Assembly: GCA_021014325.1 (NCBI GenBank)
Contig: CM037473.1
Coordinates: forward strand, 21,008,822-21,072,821
Origin: Plazaster borealis
Lineage: Eukaryota > Echinodermata > Asteroidea > Forcipulatida > Labidiasteridae
Length of the DNA: 64,000 bases
Direction of reading: 5' to 3'
Under the pieces are notes generated by a model, which worked only from the letters and a program-made list of their open reading frames with translations, was not told where the DNA came from and ran no database searches. Shown here piece after piece: positions 11,757 to 26,700 of this stretch. How positions within the stretch are numbered: position 1 is the stretch's first letter; every line of letters starts with the position of its first letter. The position numbers were made by a program, and so were the translations under genes.

Positions 11757-14700
11757 CTGTGGATATCAGGGGGGAAAAATGTATACTTTATTTATAGAGA
11801 GAGTTTGTGAACCACTACGGCAGGAAAGGGTTAGGCTGCAAACAGCTTTTTATACTGATGACATGGTATTACCAGCAGAGTGGAGACAGCAGAACAAGGA
11901 ACACAAAAGGAGCAATACTGTCCTCACACTGGAATCCTTTGTATTTTTATGTCCTCACATTTGTTCGTGTGCTTAGTCTATGGAGAGTGTAAGTTAGAGG
12001 GACAAAGGAAAGTCCTCACATTGATAGCAATAAATTGATACATGTACTGACACAGACATACTCCAGAGAGTATAAAGTGGCAGTGATTGTCCTACATGTA
12101 TCAATACACATCTCCTAGTTTTGTTCATACTTACATAACCTCATATTGTAGATTTCATAAACAGGAGGATCATGCCCTCTCTGCATCTAACCCCCATTCA
12201 TACATCATTCTTTAGATTTCTAACTAAATGTATATAACCATAAAAAAAACTCCATGTACATGTACCCTTAACCCTTTAAAGACCACAGCGGCCGCAAGCG
12301 GCTTGTACCAAAATGCACGAAGGGACCGCGAACGGCCGCAAGATTTGACCTACATCCTCTTCAACAAGAGGATCAAAGAAAAGGTATAGGATCGAATTGA
12401 CATTTTCCAATGTTTACCATGTTAACATAGAATGTACAACTCTAAAACAAATCCATGTATTTCTGTTTCTTAATAATTTTTCTGAAACTTTTCCTGAAAA
12501 TAACAGGGCAAAAAATGTTGAGGATTATACAGAAATGAACAGTCTCTTAAGGGTTAATGAGTACAAAATCACAAGTACAAAATCAGTAACACCCTCAACA
12601 GATTTAAAACTAATATTTTTTTTTTTTTTTTTTAACAGTGGCATGGCATACATGGAAATACATGCTGAATTGAAATACAAAGTAACTGAGTAAATCAACA
12701 GAATAATGTCTGTGGAAGTGTTCAAGGGTAACAAATAGTATCTGAACTGTTTCTTTCTTTACCTAACAGGGATGAAGAAGACACCATTGATCATATTGAG
12801 AGTGTCTAAGACTCCAGCAATGGACGGAACGCTGAAGGGGATTGGACGCATAGCTGCACGGGAGTTGCCTTTCCGTAACTCATTCATCTGTGTAGAGAAT
12901 ACAATCAAGAATCAATCACTACACTACATACATGAATGTCAAGAGTCAATCAATTTTGACCTACGACAATCACTGATTAGAGTGTACTCTATAGATTGTA
13001 TTGTATTAAATTGGTGACTGTGCTGTGCTAGTAGTATCATGTGAATTGATCAGCGTTCTAGCCACGGTGGTCGGTGCCAGGCGGGCCCGGCGGGCCCGAC
13101 CGGCACCGAGGATTTCCGCCCACCACTTCTGATGAAAAACACTGCTTCCGACCGACACTAATTTCACATAAAAAACTGCTGTTAACCGACCCATCATCCG
13201 GTTACACGTTTACATTTTTACGGTTCAGATAAACGTAAACAAAATTCGCTCGAAAGTGCCGCGAAACGCAGAACACATAACGATCACGATGTACACAACG
13301 CAAGGTCCCGTGCGACACACGTTTGCATATCGTTTCCATTTTACAGGCTTGTAGTCTTTGTTATCTCGTTACTTTGCGTGCAACAATAAATGCAAGAAAC
13401 ATTGAACGCTAGAGGATGTTTTAGAACAATTCGATAGCGCGAGAGTAAACGCCCTCTATTGGTGAAATTACGCGTTAGCACACAAAACCAGTTACAAATG
13501 CCTTGACCGAAGACTTGACGTGTCTGTGCATGCTCGGGGTCCGCACGCACATTCTATCGACAGCATGGTCAACAAAGCACAGTTCCAAGGAAAGTTTAGC
13601 TTGTTTACAAATAACTACAGAACGTTAACCCTTTCAATACCAAATTGTTTGGACATAAACAACTACTGGTGACCGCATTGTTTGACCACTCAAGCATGAA
13701 GCACACATTCTTACACAACAGAGAGCTTTCATTCAAAGGACCTTTTTACAAACTAACTTATCTCCTTGAAGATACTGTTTTACAGCAAAATAAGTAATAA
13801 AACAGTTCTTACTTATTAAATTCTCTTTCATACAATGGTCATTAACTGTCAAAGTTCTTTGTCTTTCTTTCCTCAGTGTAATCTGTAATCTGAAACACTT
13901 TTTTGTACACAACCATATGGCGCTCCGTAGGTGTTGGGCATTTTGGATCTTTCAACTCTTATTTGAAGAAATTGCAAAATAGCAACCTTATTATATTTTA
14001 CCATCACTGGAAAGATCCGATCTTTCTCTTTCCAATGATGGTAAGCTTGGGTATGGAGGGTGAACATGGACAAAACTACTGCTTTATTACAAATTACCTT
14101 TGTGCTCAGCTTGGTCGACTAAAGTCGCCTATATGGTAAGGAAGAGGGGGTATGAGTGCAGTCGACTAAAGTCGCCTATGGTAAGGAAGAGGGGGTATGA
14201 GTGCAGTCGACTAAAGTCGCCTATGGTAATGAAAGGGTTAAGGCTTCATTCTACCAAAAAGACTTATTTAGGGTACCCTGGACGAACAAAAAGAGTGTTT
14301 TACTGAATAATGTAAGATTTTTTCTTCTTGATTTTGTTTTGTTTTGTTGGTTTGGGGGTTAATTTTGCAGGGTGATTGCGCGAAGTCAAAATGATGCTGT
14401 GTTGAAGACGCGGGCCGCTATTCGTGAGGTTCCGTTCGCTGGAATCGCTTCGCTCATTCCGCAAACAGGTCCAAGTCAGTGAAGTCACACCCACCACTAA
14501 AAATTCTCTAGCTATAACACTGGAATTGATACTCTCTTGTATTAAATCAGTTGTAGAAGAGAATAATTATAATTTACATTTTAGACTTCCTTTGGCTGAT
14601 TCATTTTATTTTATTTGGCGGATGCTCATCCTTTAGTAGATCGAGGATCGTTCCTCCTTCCCTCCCCTTCACACAAAGGGGTACCACTACATTAAAGACA

Positions 14701-17700
14701 CTGGACACTATTGGTAATTGTCAAAGACCAGTCTTCTCACTTGGTGTATCTCAACATATACATAAAATAACAAACCTGTGAAAATTGGAGCTCAATTGGT
14801 CGTTGAAGTTGCGAGATAATAATGACAGAAAAAACACCCTTGTCACACGAAGTTGTGTGCTTTCAGATGCTTGATTTCGAGACCTCAAAATCTAATTCTG
14901 AGGTCTCGAAATCAAATTCGTGGAAAATTACTTCTTTCTCGAAAACTGCGTTACTTCAGAGGAAGCCGTTTCTCACAATGTTTTATACTATCAACAGCTC
15001 TCCATTACTCGTTACCAAGTAAGGTTTTATGCTAATAATTATTTTGAGTAATTACCAATAGTGTCCAGTGCCTTTAAGACAGGAAATCCAAACTATTCTG
15101 TAAAATTGTTGTTTATCACTTTATAAATGGAAGATGCTTGAGAGGAACTGACCGTTTTCTGGAAGTTGACAGCCTGCTGTGTGAGCTGACGAAGGAATTC
15201 AGAACTCTCTTTGGTCTTCTCATGATGCTCACCAAACTGCAGGAAAATATGAAACACAAAATAATTAATAAAGGATTGTTTTTCTTTAGGCGAGTTAATC
15301 AAACAGTTTATAATTGATGTAAGAATTGCATGGGATAGGAAACAAAGTTGTGTTTGGATTTACCCTTAACTTCCCAGAGTCCTTCAAAATTAATCAGAGG
15401 ACTTCAAGGATTGTGGAGGATTGAGTCACGTTTGAAATTTACCTACATGAAGGTACAGGGGATCCTACATCTCATATCTGTGGATTATGTGGGATTGAGA
15501 GAGTAGGCACCCTAGACAAACTTTTTTGCTTGATTTCAGAGGATAACTTGAGCACCCTACATAAACTCATATCTGTGAATTTAGGAGAATTGAGGCAGTA
15601 GGGATCCTACATTAACTCATATTGGTTGATTTTGGAGGAGTGAGGCAGTGGGGATCCCACATAAACTCACATTGGTTGATTTTGAAGGATTGAGGCAGTA
15701 GGGATCCTACATAAACTCATATCTGTGAATTTAGGAGGATTGAGGCAGTAGGGATCCTACATAAACTCACATTGGTTGATGTTGGAGGATTGATGCAGTA
15801 GGGATCCCACATAAACTCACATTGGTTGATTTTGAAGGATTGAGGCAGTAGGGATCCTACATAAACTCATATTGGTTGATTTTGGAGGAGTGAGGCAGTA
15901 GGCATCCTGCACAAACTCACAATGATGTTGGAGGATTGAAGATTTTTCCAGAAGGGAGTGTCTAGGGGGGGGGGGGTAGGTTCTTAACCCAACAGCGATA
16001 AGTTAGAGGGACAAGATTTACAGTCTACATAAAGTAGTCAAGGCACCAATTGACCACAGACATTGATACGCATGGCAATATGTGATTTTCAAAAAAGTGT
16101 TATACAAAAGTAAAACAGTAGGTTTAAAAGTCTGATGTGGGAAAACATGTGATGTCATGGTTTGCATTGAACTGTTGTCATCCACGCAGGGTTTGCCTTT
16201 ATAATAATAATAATAATAATAATACAAACTTATAAAGCGCACTTTCTAATAAAAAATTACTCAAGGCGCTAGTGGTCACTAGCCACATATATTGTAGCCA
16301 CATGACCAACATACAGACAGTGGAGACAACGAACTAGCCAGACAGACAGCTTGCACCAAGGTGTCACTGGGTCCCATGTTAAGTGGCATGTCGCCAGTGG
16401 ACCACTATAGACTGTTCAAGTCTCGCGCATATCAAAAACGAGAAACAAAATTGAACAAAGATTATATTTTTCTGTGAAACCAAATCTTCCTTTTAAATTG
16501 TGTTTATACAAAATTCTTGAAAAATAAAAATACCCTTAGAAATTAAAACTTTGGACGAGTATGCTTATTGTTAGAAACCCAATTTGCCAATCACACCCGA
16601 ATGTGTACTTCTATTACATAGATTTAATGACAACATGACCATCAGTTGGGCAACATTTTAAACTTTTTACAAGTGACCGGAAACGGAGGTCAAGTCTTAT
16701 TCTCAGGTTTCTTTGTTATTTTGTTGAATTGATTTTACTTTCATATTGTTAATCACATAGTATTACATTCCTAACAACATATATTATTTTCATAGCCATA
16801 AACTACGTTAAACTAAAATAATTGACAAAACAAAATCCTGCCCACATAAAACTCCATATGGTTGGGAAAACAATGGTCCCTGAAAGTACTGAGTATACAG
16901 TGCTTTACACACATCGGTGTACGGGTAAAAACCAAATAACAATATTCTTTATCCCGATGCAAATTTAACATCTATTAAATGGTCCCTGAAGTTCAAATAT
17001 GCGCGAGACTTGCACAGTCTATTCAGGGACAAAACTATAAACCAGTTGGTGTTTTAGCTACCCTGCCTATAGATGTATAGTTGCATAATGACTTGAATGA
17101 GATGTACCTGTTCTTTGTAGATGGTGTAGGCTTCCTTCTCATGTCTGAGTGCTGTACGGAAATCACCACGAGATGAGTACACTCTACCAACAAGATGATG
17201 GCTGTGGAGTTAACATCAAAAATGTCAAATTAGATTCAATATCGTCAGTACCAACAGCTTGAATTGCACTCGCATACAGGGAAATATTTAATGAATCTTT
17301 GTAATTGTTGTCCACGACTGAAACAAAATGAATTTTTTTTTTACCCTTACACCAATATGGATTAAGCACTGTATACTCAGTACTTTCCGGAGTTCGGGTA
17401 AAAACAAATTATATTCTTTATCCCTGATGCAAAGTTAACATCTATTGAAACAAAATGTCTACAAAATGAATAAAATTGTTTCCCAACTTTCATTTCAGCC
17501 TTCACCACAACCCATCAAAAACCAACTGCATGTTCTCGTTGACTCTGTTGGAACTGCAGACTGCAAGAGTAGCAACTCTGATCATGCTTTCCATGGGGTC
17601 AGGTATACCGCCAGAGTCCAACAGTTTGGTATTGAGTTACTGGATGGTGTTGGATTGTTAAGAGTGAGGAAAGATCCTTGTAAGTCGCTTAAAGGAATTA

Positions 17701-20700
17701 CAGTTGTCCAAAGGACCACTGTTCCTGGACAAAACTATGAACTAGTTTGTGTTACAGCTCTGGATCTCTGTTCAATGAAATCCATGTGCACTTTTGTGAT
17801 CTAGTCTGCTTCTGGAATGAGTTGTGATAAATAAGTGCAATCTGAAGCTGATCAATTTCATAGTATTCCCAAAACATATGGACAGAATCAATATCAATAA
17901 ATCAATAAATTGATATATCGATATTGTCTATGACAGACTGATGTAAATGCTGAGTGAATTGTTATACCTTAATGCAGTCTTGAGGCTCTTAGTGCCATGA
18001 TACTTGAGGGTTGTCTCTCGTGCCCTTTCCAGAAACTTCAAGGCTAGATCTGATTCACCAACTCCATGAAGGACAAGTCCAATATTGCTCTGTAGAAAAA
18101 AAAACACCTCTTAATTTTAAGTGAAGATTGGAATTGAAAATCATGATAAAAAGACCATTTCATGAGTCAAAATTAAAAATACAAAGCACTTCCTGAGTTG
18201 TTTTAAAAGAAAAAAAAGGCGTTACAATTGCCTGTTTGGACATGTAGGACCGTGCAGCCAAGCATGATATTCTTCCTGTTTTAATTTGATTTCCAATTTG
18301 TTGCTTTCAAAAAATCAGTTGTAAAAACCCTTGTAATCAATACAATTGTCATGTATGAATTGACTGTTAATGAGCAAAAAAATTATCAATATTGCAAGTA
18401 AAGAATATAAAACTTTGTGATTTCCTAATATTATAGACGTCATCAACATCAAATCTGAAAACCAAGATTGGAATGATCGACTGATCGACTGACTTACATC
18501 AAAATGTGCCATTTCTGGGTGGTCTTCCCCACAGACGAGTAATGTCAGATACCTGGACCTATACATCAGCTTGAGGGCGCTAGTCACCTGACCATTAGCA
18601 AAGCAGTAGAGTGCAAGGTGCATCTATAATACAAAGCAGTCCAATATGATACATCAGTCCAATAACATGATTGTAATAAGCTTGTACCACTTCTCTACTT
18701 TTACACAAAAATATAAACAACAAATGGCAAGGGATTACAAGGCAATTACAAAAAGCAAACGTCAAAATATACAAAAAGCACTGGAAACAAACTGCAAGAT
18801 GCCAACATTGACAAGAGCAATGAGCTTGTGAGGGAGAGTCAGTCACACAGCACTTGTCAATACAATTTATCTTCTAGCAAACTTGAATGAATCCTTGATT
18901 CTGATTGGTCAATCCATAGCAATAAGAGTGTGATATTAACCTATATTGCACGGCCCATACCCAACCCTGTTCTATCTCGCTGTTCTAATTTTGCATATTG
19001 TGCCATTTTAAGCCGTGTGTCAAGTTTGCTTGAAGAAAAATTTGTTATCACACGCGCGCTTGTACAATACGGAAAAATACAGCAAGACTGTGTACCGTGT
19101 ACCATATCCAAATTGGCCTTGGCCTCGTTGGATGGGATGCAGAAGCGCTTTGTTTTGTCCATATTCCACTCGTGGTTGTGTGATAACTAATATTATTTTC
19201 AAGCAAAGTTGAATCCTCGATTCTGATTGGTCAACCCAAAGCAACAAGAGGTGTGATATAAACCTATATCACACCCTGCGTATTGCGCTGTTCTAACTCC
19301 GCGTATTACGCTATTTTAGGCTAAGTGTACGCAAAATGTACAGCTGTTCTAAAACCACGTATTGCGTTAATCTGCACCTCAACTTTGCTTGAAGATAAAT
19401 TCATTATCACACACGTGCTCGTGGAATACGGAAAATATAGCGCATCTGCGTCTCATATCCAACTTGGCCTTCGGCCTCATTGGATATGGGACGCAGATGC
19501 GCTATATTTTCTGTATTCCATGAGCGTGCCTGTGATAACTTAATAATATAATTAGAGATTTCTCATACGTACGTATTCACTGATGGTGTTAGGATGATCT
19601 ACTCCATTACATCTCTCACTCATCATTACAGCCTTCTGCTGCATTTCAAGTGCCTACAGAGAAAGAACAATTGATAACTTCATATTGTAATTGAACGAGG
19701 GTAGTATCTAGTGTTCTGCACCCCAACTCTCTAAAGGAGCTGTTTCAAACTCATAACATGTTCCAATCTATGTGATAACTTAGCATATTCGATAGAATCT
19801 GGTAAAAGATTGTATAAATGATTAAAAACAGGGCGGTTTAATTGTTCACTTCAAGTATTTTTACATATAGGTGCAGGACTGGAATTTCATCCTTGAGAGG
19901 GCAAGGCCATTTTCATTTTGCAAAGGGCACTTCCATTGGAAAATCTTAAAGTCTTTGGGAAACTTTTGAAAGGGTACCAAGGCCAAGACCAGGGGTAACA
20001 GAGGCCATGGCCTCCATGTCATTCCGGGCCTACAATGACAGACAAAGCAAGCCATGCAGAGCGGACAAATTCAAAACTGGGGCATGTCTGATTGACACTC
20101 ACTATCTTACACTGATACTCCTTCTCCCAAGTGGAATACTTAGTATATATGTACTCATGAAAACATGTGAAAGAAGATAACGACATTTCTCGGACAAATT
20201 CGAAAGTCGATTCATACTACAGTAACGGACCATGTAATGGCCTTTTTGGCCTAAGTGTTACAGGAGGCTTTTAGAGAGGTGGCAGTAGACATACCAGGTA
20301 GCTCTGAGCATGCAGACATTTCCAAGCACAATGGATTTACCCTGCAAGTCTGCTGCCACCTAGCATCAACAAACAGTCTTGGATTTGCCAATAACCTCTT
20401 CATAACAGGGTCCAATTTCATGGCTCTGCTTACCATGGAATTCTGTGTTACTTCCAATACAACTATGTGCTTTACAGTGCGCCGTAAGCATAGAATTCCA
20501 CGATAAACAGAGTCGTGAAATTGGACCCAGGTAATCAAGAGAGCTATCTTACCTCTCCATGTTCACCCATGAGGTAGTTAAGTCGTGCCAGGTTGCGCAT
20601 ACAGCTAGCAATCTCAGGATGCATTGGACCATACACATTGTTGAAAAGATTCAGGGCTTCATTAATTAACTCAAACCCTTCCTTTAGATGACCTGCAGAC

Positions 20701-23700
20701 AAACACAAACACAGATACATTCAAATACTTTAATACACTCTTTAAAAAAACCAACCCAGGTTTATAAACACACCAAGTTACAAATATTTCTGATCTACAT
20801 TGCACCATCATGAAAGTGCACCAAGGTGATATGAGAAGAATTTGAAACTTTGCATGGTGGCGATACAATCTAGTAATGTTTGCAGTAACACCGTGTACAT
20901 GAGTAGGATTTGAAACTTTGCATGGTGGCGATACAATCTAGTAATGTTTGCAGTAACACCGTGTACATGAGTAGGATTTGAAACTTTGCATGGTGGCGAT
21001 ACAATCTAGTAATGTTTGCACTAACACCGTGTACATGAGTAGGATTTGAAACTTTGCATGGTGGCGATACAATCTAGTAATGTTTGCAGTAACACCGTGT
21101 ACATGAGTAGGATTTGAAACTTTGCATGGTGGCGATACAATCTAGTAATGTTTGCAGTAACACCGTGTACATGAGTAGGATTTGAAACTTTGCATGGTGG
21201 CGATACAATCAAGTAATGTTTGCAGTAACACCGTGTACATGAGTAGGATTTGAAACTTTGCATGGTGGCGATACAATCTAGTAATGTTTGCACTAACACC
21301 GTGTACATGAGTAGGATTTGAAACTTTGCATGGTGGCGATACAATCTAGTAATGTTTGCACTAACACCGTGTACATGAGTTGGATTTGAAACTTTGCATG
21401 GTGGCGATACAATCTAGTAATGTTTGCACTAACACCGTGTACATGAGTAGGATTTGAAACTTTGCATGGTCGCGATACAATCTAGTAATGTTTGCACTAA
21501 CACCGTGTACATGAGTAGGATTTGAAACTTTGCATGGTGGCGATACAATCTAGTAATGTTTGCAGTAACACCGTGTACATGAGTAGGATTTGAAACTTTG
21601 CATGGTGGCGATACAATCTAGTAATGTTTGCAGTAACACCGTGCACATGAGTAGGATTTGAAACTTTGCATGGTGGCGATACAATCTAGTAATGTTTGCA
21701 GTAACACCATGTACATGAGTAGGATTTACAGATGTAAATGTAGGACAAATTGCTTGAAATATGACCTTAATGCACTAACTTGTGTTTATTCCACCTACCG
21801 TTCTAACAAACCATTTTGCAGTATTTTTGACTGCGTGAGGGCATGTAAAAACCAAATTTATGTGATGCGAAACAAGTAAAATTAAATGTTTTCCCATTGT
21901 TGTTAATATTATTATTTACTTGGCCAATGATAAAAGAATATAACATACAGGCAGTCAAAATAAGTTAAACTGTAATTGTGATGCAACGAAATTCGCAGTT
22001 GAAAGCGCCCTCACAGGGTCAAAAATACAGTCAATTACAACTTCACAATATTTGACATGTGTTATATAATTAATGGTTCCCAATATGTCGCCCAGTGTCC
22101 ACTCACCCTGCTGTATCTTGGCCTGGCCACTCTGGAAGAAGTTATAAGCATCACTAGCAATGGGGTTAATGTGCTTGACCACAGGGAACACATTAATAAT
22201 ATCATTCTCACTGAAGATGGCTTTGTGCTTAGTATCAAAGTCATAGTCCTTCAGCAGGATCTGAACCCCACACTTGGTGCACAACTCTCTTAGGAGGGTC
22301 ACCTTTTGGAGATTGTAGGTTTCTGTTGCTGTGTCTATGCTATCACTGTGAGAGTAAGACAAAGGGAACAATTAACAAACCAACACTGGTATTGACACCT
22401 TGCACGACGTAGAACACACCTCCGCAAGATGCGTGTCTACCATTTCCACCATTTTGGGAGTCAATTCCTCTGTGTACATTTTTTACTCCTAATATTGAGG
22501 ACAGGGTAGGCGCGTGCAGAGCTGTATATTGAGAGAGTTGCGACAACTTGCGATTAGAAGCCATTTTGTGTCCAAAAAACCCTGCATTGGCGAAAACAGG
22601 GTGCCAGACTAGTCTGCCCATTGGGTTGTGCTACATTTGGACAGAAAATGTCATCCAGCAACCACGTGACCGAAGAAACCTGGTCCCTGTATGTCTCAAC
22701 TCTCTCAATACACAGCTCAGGGCGCGTTTAAATGTGTTCGGCATCGTTAAATGGGTAAATAAAGGGATAATACATCAATGGTTTTTAGGAAGAGTAACAT
22801 TCCATTTTCTAGCTTTCAGTAAACGCATCAAACAAGAAAGTCTGCCAAGTTAAGCAGCATTGACTGTGGTAAGTAATTGGATAGGAGACCATTCCATGTA
22901 TTGTCATGTTTGGTGGCACATGATAGGGCCCGTTAATACAAAGCATGTATCTTACAGATATTGTAATGCACATAAAACACCCAGTTCACCTTTCATGAAA
23001 GAGGAGGGACTTGCCCCGGTGTTTCTGAATGGGCTGCGTAAAGCACCCTCTCTGCATTCGTTTGGAGTATATAGTTTATGTGATGCACATTTGAACATAT
23101 TCATATGGAATTTGTTCAAAAACAATTAATCCATTTATTCAAATTGCAATATTTCTTCAAATTCGGCGGTCATTGAAAACAAAATTTTCCTTATGCAAAA
23201 GGTTTGTGTTAAGTCAGCCGGGGATTTTGTGCACATTCATATTATGTGTTTATAATGACTGCTGCTTTAAAATTAAGTAATGGTGATGGAGTCTTCAAAT
23301 GCTATTTTCTCCACCTTCACAGTATTTCAGACACAAATATTACTCAGGAGGATTGGTACCAGTATGGATTTGTAATCAAATATATACTACATGGAAATTC
23401 AAAGAAGTATTAGAAGAAGTAACTTACCATTCCAACTTAAAGTGGAAATACTCCTTGACCTCAGCCTTGAGGTTGGTCCACATCTCAGTAGGGCTTAAGC
23501 TGGCCCATACAATGCTATCTGTCATCAAGAATAAACAAGGTATATCATCTTAGTATTGATCAAAACACTAATAAATATGATCGCTTGTAGATTTAGCAAG
23601 AACGGAATCTCATTTTTAAGAGGGCTTGGTTATTTTTATTTTGCAAAAGGCATTTCCATTGGAAAATCTTTAAGTATAATATGGGAAACGTTTGAAGGGG

Positions 23701-26700
23701 CACGAAAGCCAAGACCAGGGCAAGAGGTCATGGCCTTTGTATAATTCAAGACCTGGGCCCAATTTCATAGAGCTGCTAAGCACAAAAATTTGCTTAGCAT
23801 GAAATTTCTTCCTTGGTAAAAACAGGATTACCAATCAAATTTCCATGTGTTGCATATTGCTTGTTACTGGTATTCAGCTGTTGTTTGCTTATTCTGAAAA
23901 TCACATGGAAATTTGGTTGGTAATCCTGTTTTTATCAAGGAAGAAATTTTATGCTAAGCAAATTTTTGTGCTTAGCAGCTCTATGAAATTGGGCCCTGGT
24001 GTAGGCAGAACACATGGCTGAAAAGCTGGCTTTCAAGAGAGGTCCATTCAGACAAATACTTTATTTTAAACAGACGGAGTCAGTATTTTTCACAAATTAA
24101 AAGGTACACTTAGTATGCTCCCCATCAGAGAATGACGTCCCGTATCAGTGTGAATCTCAACGAAAACAATAGAAGTAACCATTAAGTAGAAAGGTGACTT
24201 TTCCTGCTCATGAATGAAGCATCTACTGGTTGGACAGCACTTTGTGAATCAGCTTTATCATGTTTCAAACTCATATCCAAATTTGATACAGATGATTGAT
24301 CTATTGGTTCTTTCACAATTGCCTGTAGAAGCCAAGCTGCTGTTACTGACCTTGACCTAGAGCAGTGATGAGTCTTGCCGTCTTCTTCTTGTTTCGCTTC
24401 TTCTTCCCGTGACCATTGCTCATCTAGTTCACAAAATAATTACAAATAGTTTGACATTAAAACTTGCTGTGAGCACAGTAAGAAACCAGAATGAAAAACT
24501 TTGAACTTGGCAGTAGACTTCATCTCTGTCCTCGACAACAACAACTTTCAGGGTGTAACATTTAAGAGGATTTATAGACAATTTTCATCATTGGAAATGG
24601 AAAAAGGGAAGTGTGGACTTAACATGGGCTTCATCCTTCTATCACTGTTCAAGAACATGAACATCTTTTGGCTAAATTGCTCAAATATGGAATCAAGTTG
24701 ACTTGTCTCAATGTAACTGCAGCAGTCAAGAGCCAAAGTCATAGATTAAGTCAATCAAGTAAGAGACAACATCACTCTGCTGCAACTATAGCATTTAAAG
24801 ACTCTTACTAAGATCACAAATTGTGGGATTCAGATTGAAATGATGGTATTTCCTCCTTTAGTAAAATCCTGGGGTAATAGATTTCAAGTCGCTTCTGGGA
24901 ACAGATCAAAAAGCAGGATTTCTTCCTTACTGAGGAAAATAAAATTTCTGTTAAAAAATATATTTAAAAAGTCTGACATAAAAAAAATCTGAATTCAGAT
25001 CGAAGTCTGAAATTTCTCTGTAAGGTGTTTGTTGAGATGGTTTCCGTGAATAGCAGGCATGACATTTGGTTCATGGAAAAAAGTAGGAACATCTGATTGA
25101 GAAGAAGGACTAACCTACATGTACACATGGTGTAGGCTTTAACCCTTTCAGCCCTAATGGCGACTTTAGTCGAATGTGCACTATACTCTGCTTGAGCCCC
25201 AATGGCGACTATAGTCGCCCAAGATTACACTAAAAAAAGCCTGAGCACAAAGGCCATTTGTTAAAAAGCTGTAGTTTTGTCCATGTTCACCTTCCAAGCT
25301 TACCATCATTGGAAAGAGAAAGATCTTTCCAATGGTGGTTAAATATAAGAGGGTTGCTATTATGCAATCACTTCAAATTGGAGTGGAAAGATCCGAATTG
25401 ACAAACACCTACGGAGCGCCATATGGTTGTGTGCAAAAAAGTATTTGGGTTTACAGAACACACTTGGGAAACAAAGACCAAGAACTGGGACAATTATTGG
25501 CTGATTTCAATGATTTTTAAATTATATGAAAGGAAATTCAATGATTAAGACAATTTTTATTACTTATTATGCTCTAAAATGAAATCTTCAAGGTAATAAT
25601 AGAGTTTGTAAAATCGAACTTTGAACAAAAGCTTTCTGTTATGTGAGAATGTGTGCTTCACGTTTGAGTGGTCAAACAACGTGGCCACAGCGGTTGTTGT
25701 CAAAAGAACTTGGGGCTGAAAGGGTTAATGGACTTTTCAGGCTATTTAATCACAATATTTCTGATTTTTCCAAGGAAAACAGATTACAAATAGGAAGAAT
25801 ATCCTGCCTGGAAGAAATGAAAAGTTAGCGATTTGCTCACCTCATCATCAGCCTTAGGTGGCTGTGGGTTGGGTAGGGAACCCAAGAAGCAGTTTAAGAA
25901 GTGACTGATGGCTACAGAGAGGCTGACCATTCCTACTCCTTGCATGTAGATCTTGAAGGAGTGCTTGGCTGCACGGGTGATCATCTCACTCACAAGGAGT
26001 CTCTGAAAGAAACAGGAGAGAAGTTGTGTAAACCCACCTACTATGTGACTATTCATTATCATCGAGCGGATACGAGCACCGGACTCAAGCTCTGGTATTT
26101 CTGATCAGCAGCGTGTGGGTTCGAGTCCCGGTCATGACACTTGTGTCCTTAAGCAAGACACTTAACCATTCGGATGGGACGTAAAGCAGTAGGTCCCGTG
26201 TGTTGTGTAATGCACAAAAAAGAACCAAGTGCACTTATCGAAAAGAGAAGGGGCTTTGCCCATGTGTTCCTGGTTTGATTGGCTGCATATTGCGCCACAG
26301 CACCTTGTAAACCATTACATGGTGCTATACAGGAAAAAGGTCTCATATTTCAAAAACGTAGCTCCACAATACCTTGCAGGAAAATACTGATAGTCGAAGT
26401 GCCATGAGCATCATTGAGTGACGGATATTTGCGCTATACACGAAGCCACTATTATTATTATTTTAACATGATTTAGAGTTATGGATGTCTGGCCCAGATC
26501 CAGATGGTGGGTCCAGGGAACCTGCCCCTGCTTTTGACGATTTGTTTTTCCGTGATGATCTTTTTCCTGTTATAAACTGTAAACTTGTGCCATCACATTA
26601 TAGCCCTACTCTCCCTAGAGCCCTTAAGCGCAGATGGTGGTAAAAGTTTCATTCAGTAGTTGATCTTACTTGGCAATGGTTAGAAGAATAAATAAAGTAA

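Larger units (their letters stand above)
12888..15152 (-). other. CLUH intron 28
   Basis: It holds an hAT-like end at 13051-13100, a TTAA-bounded element at 13625-14241 and a TTAAAG-ended MITE at 14692-15077. No exon was recognised in it. Confidence 0.6.

Noticed and set aside
21021..21344. 107-codon repetitive open frame across the 68-bp satellite
   Set aside because: The unit is not a multiple of three, so the protein repeats come from reading the satellite in successive frames.
20841..21727. CRISPR-like array
   Set aside because: The whole 68-bp unit is repeated with no unique spacers, and the DNA is eukaryotic.
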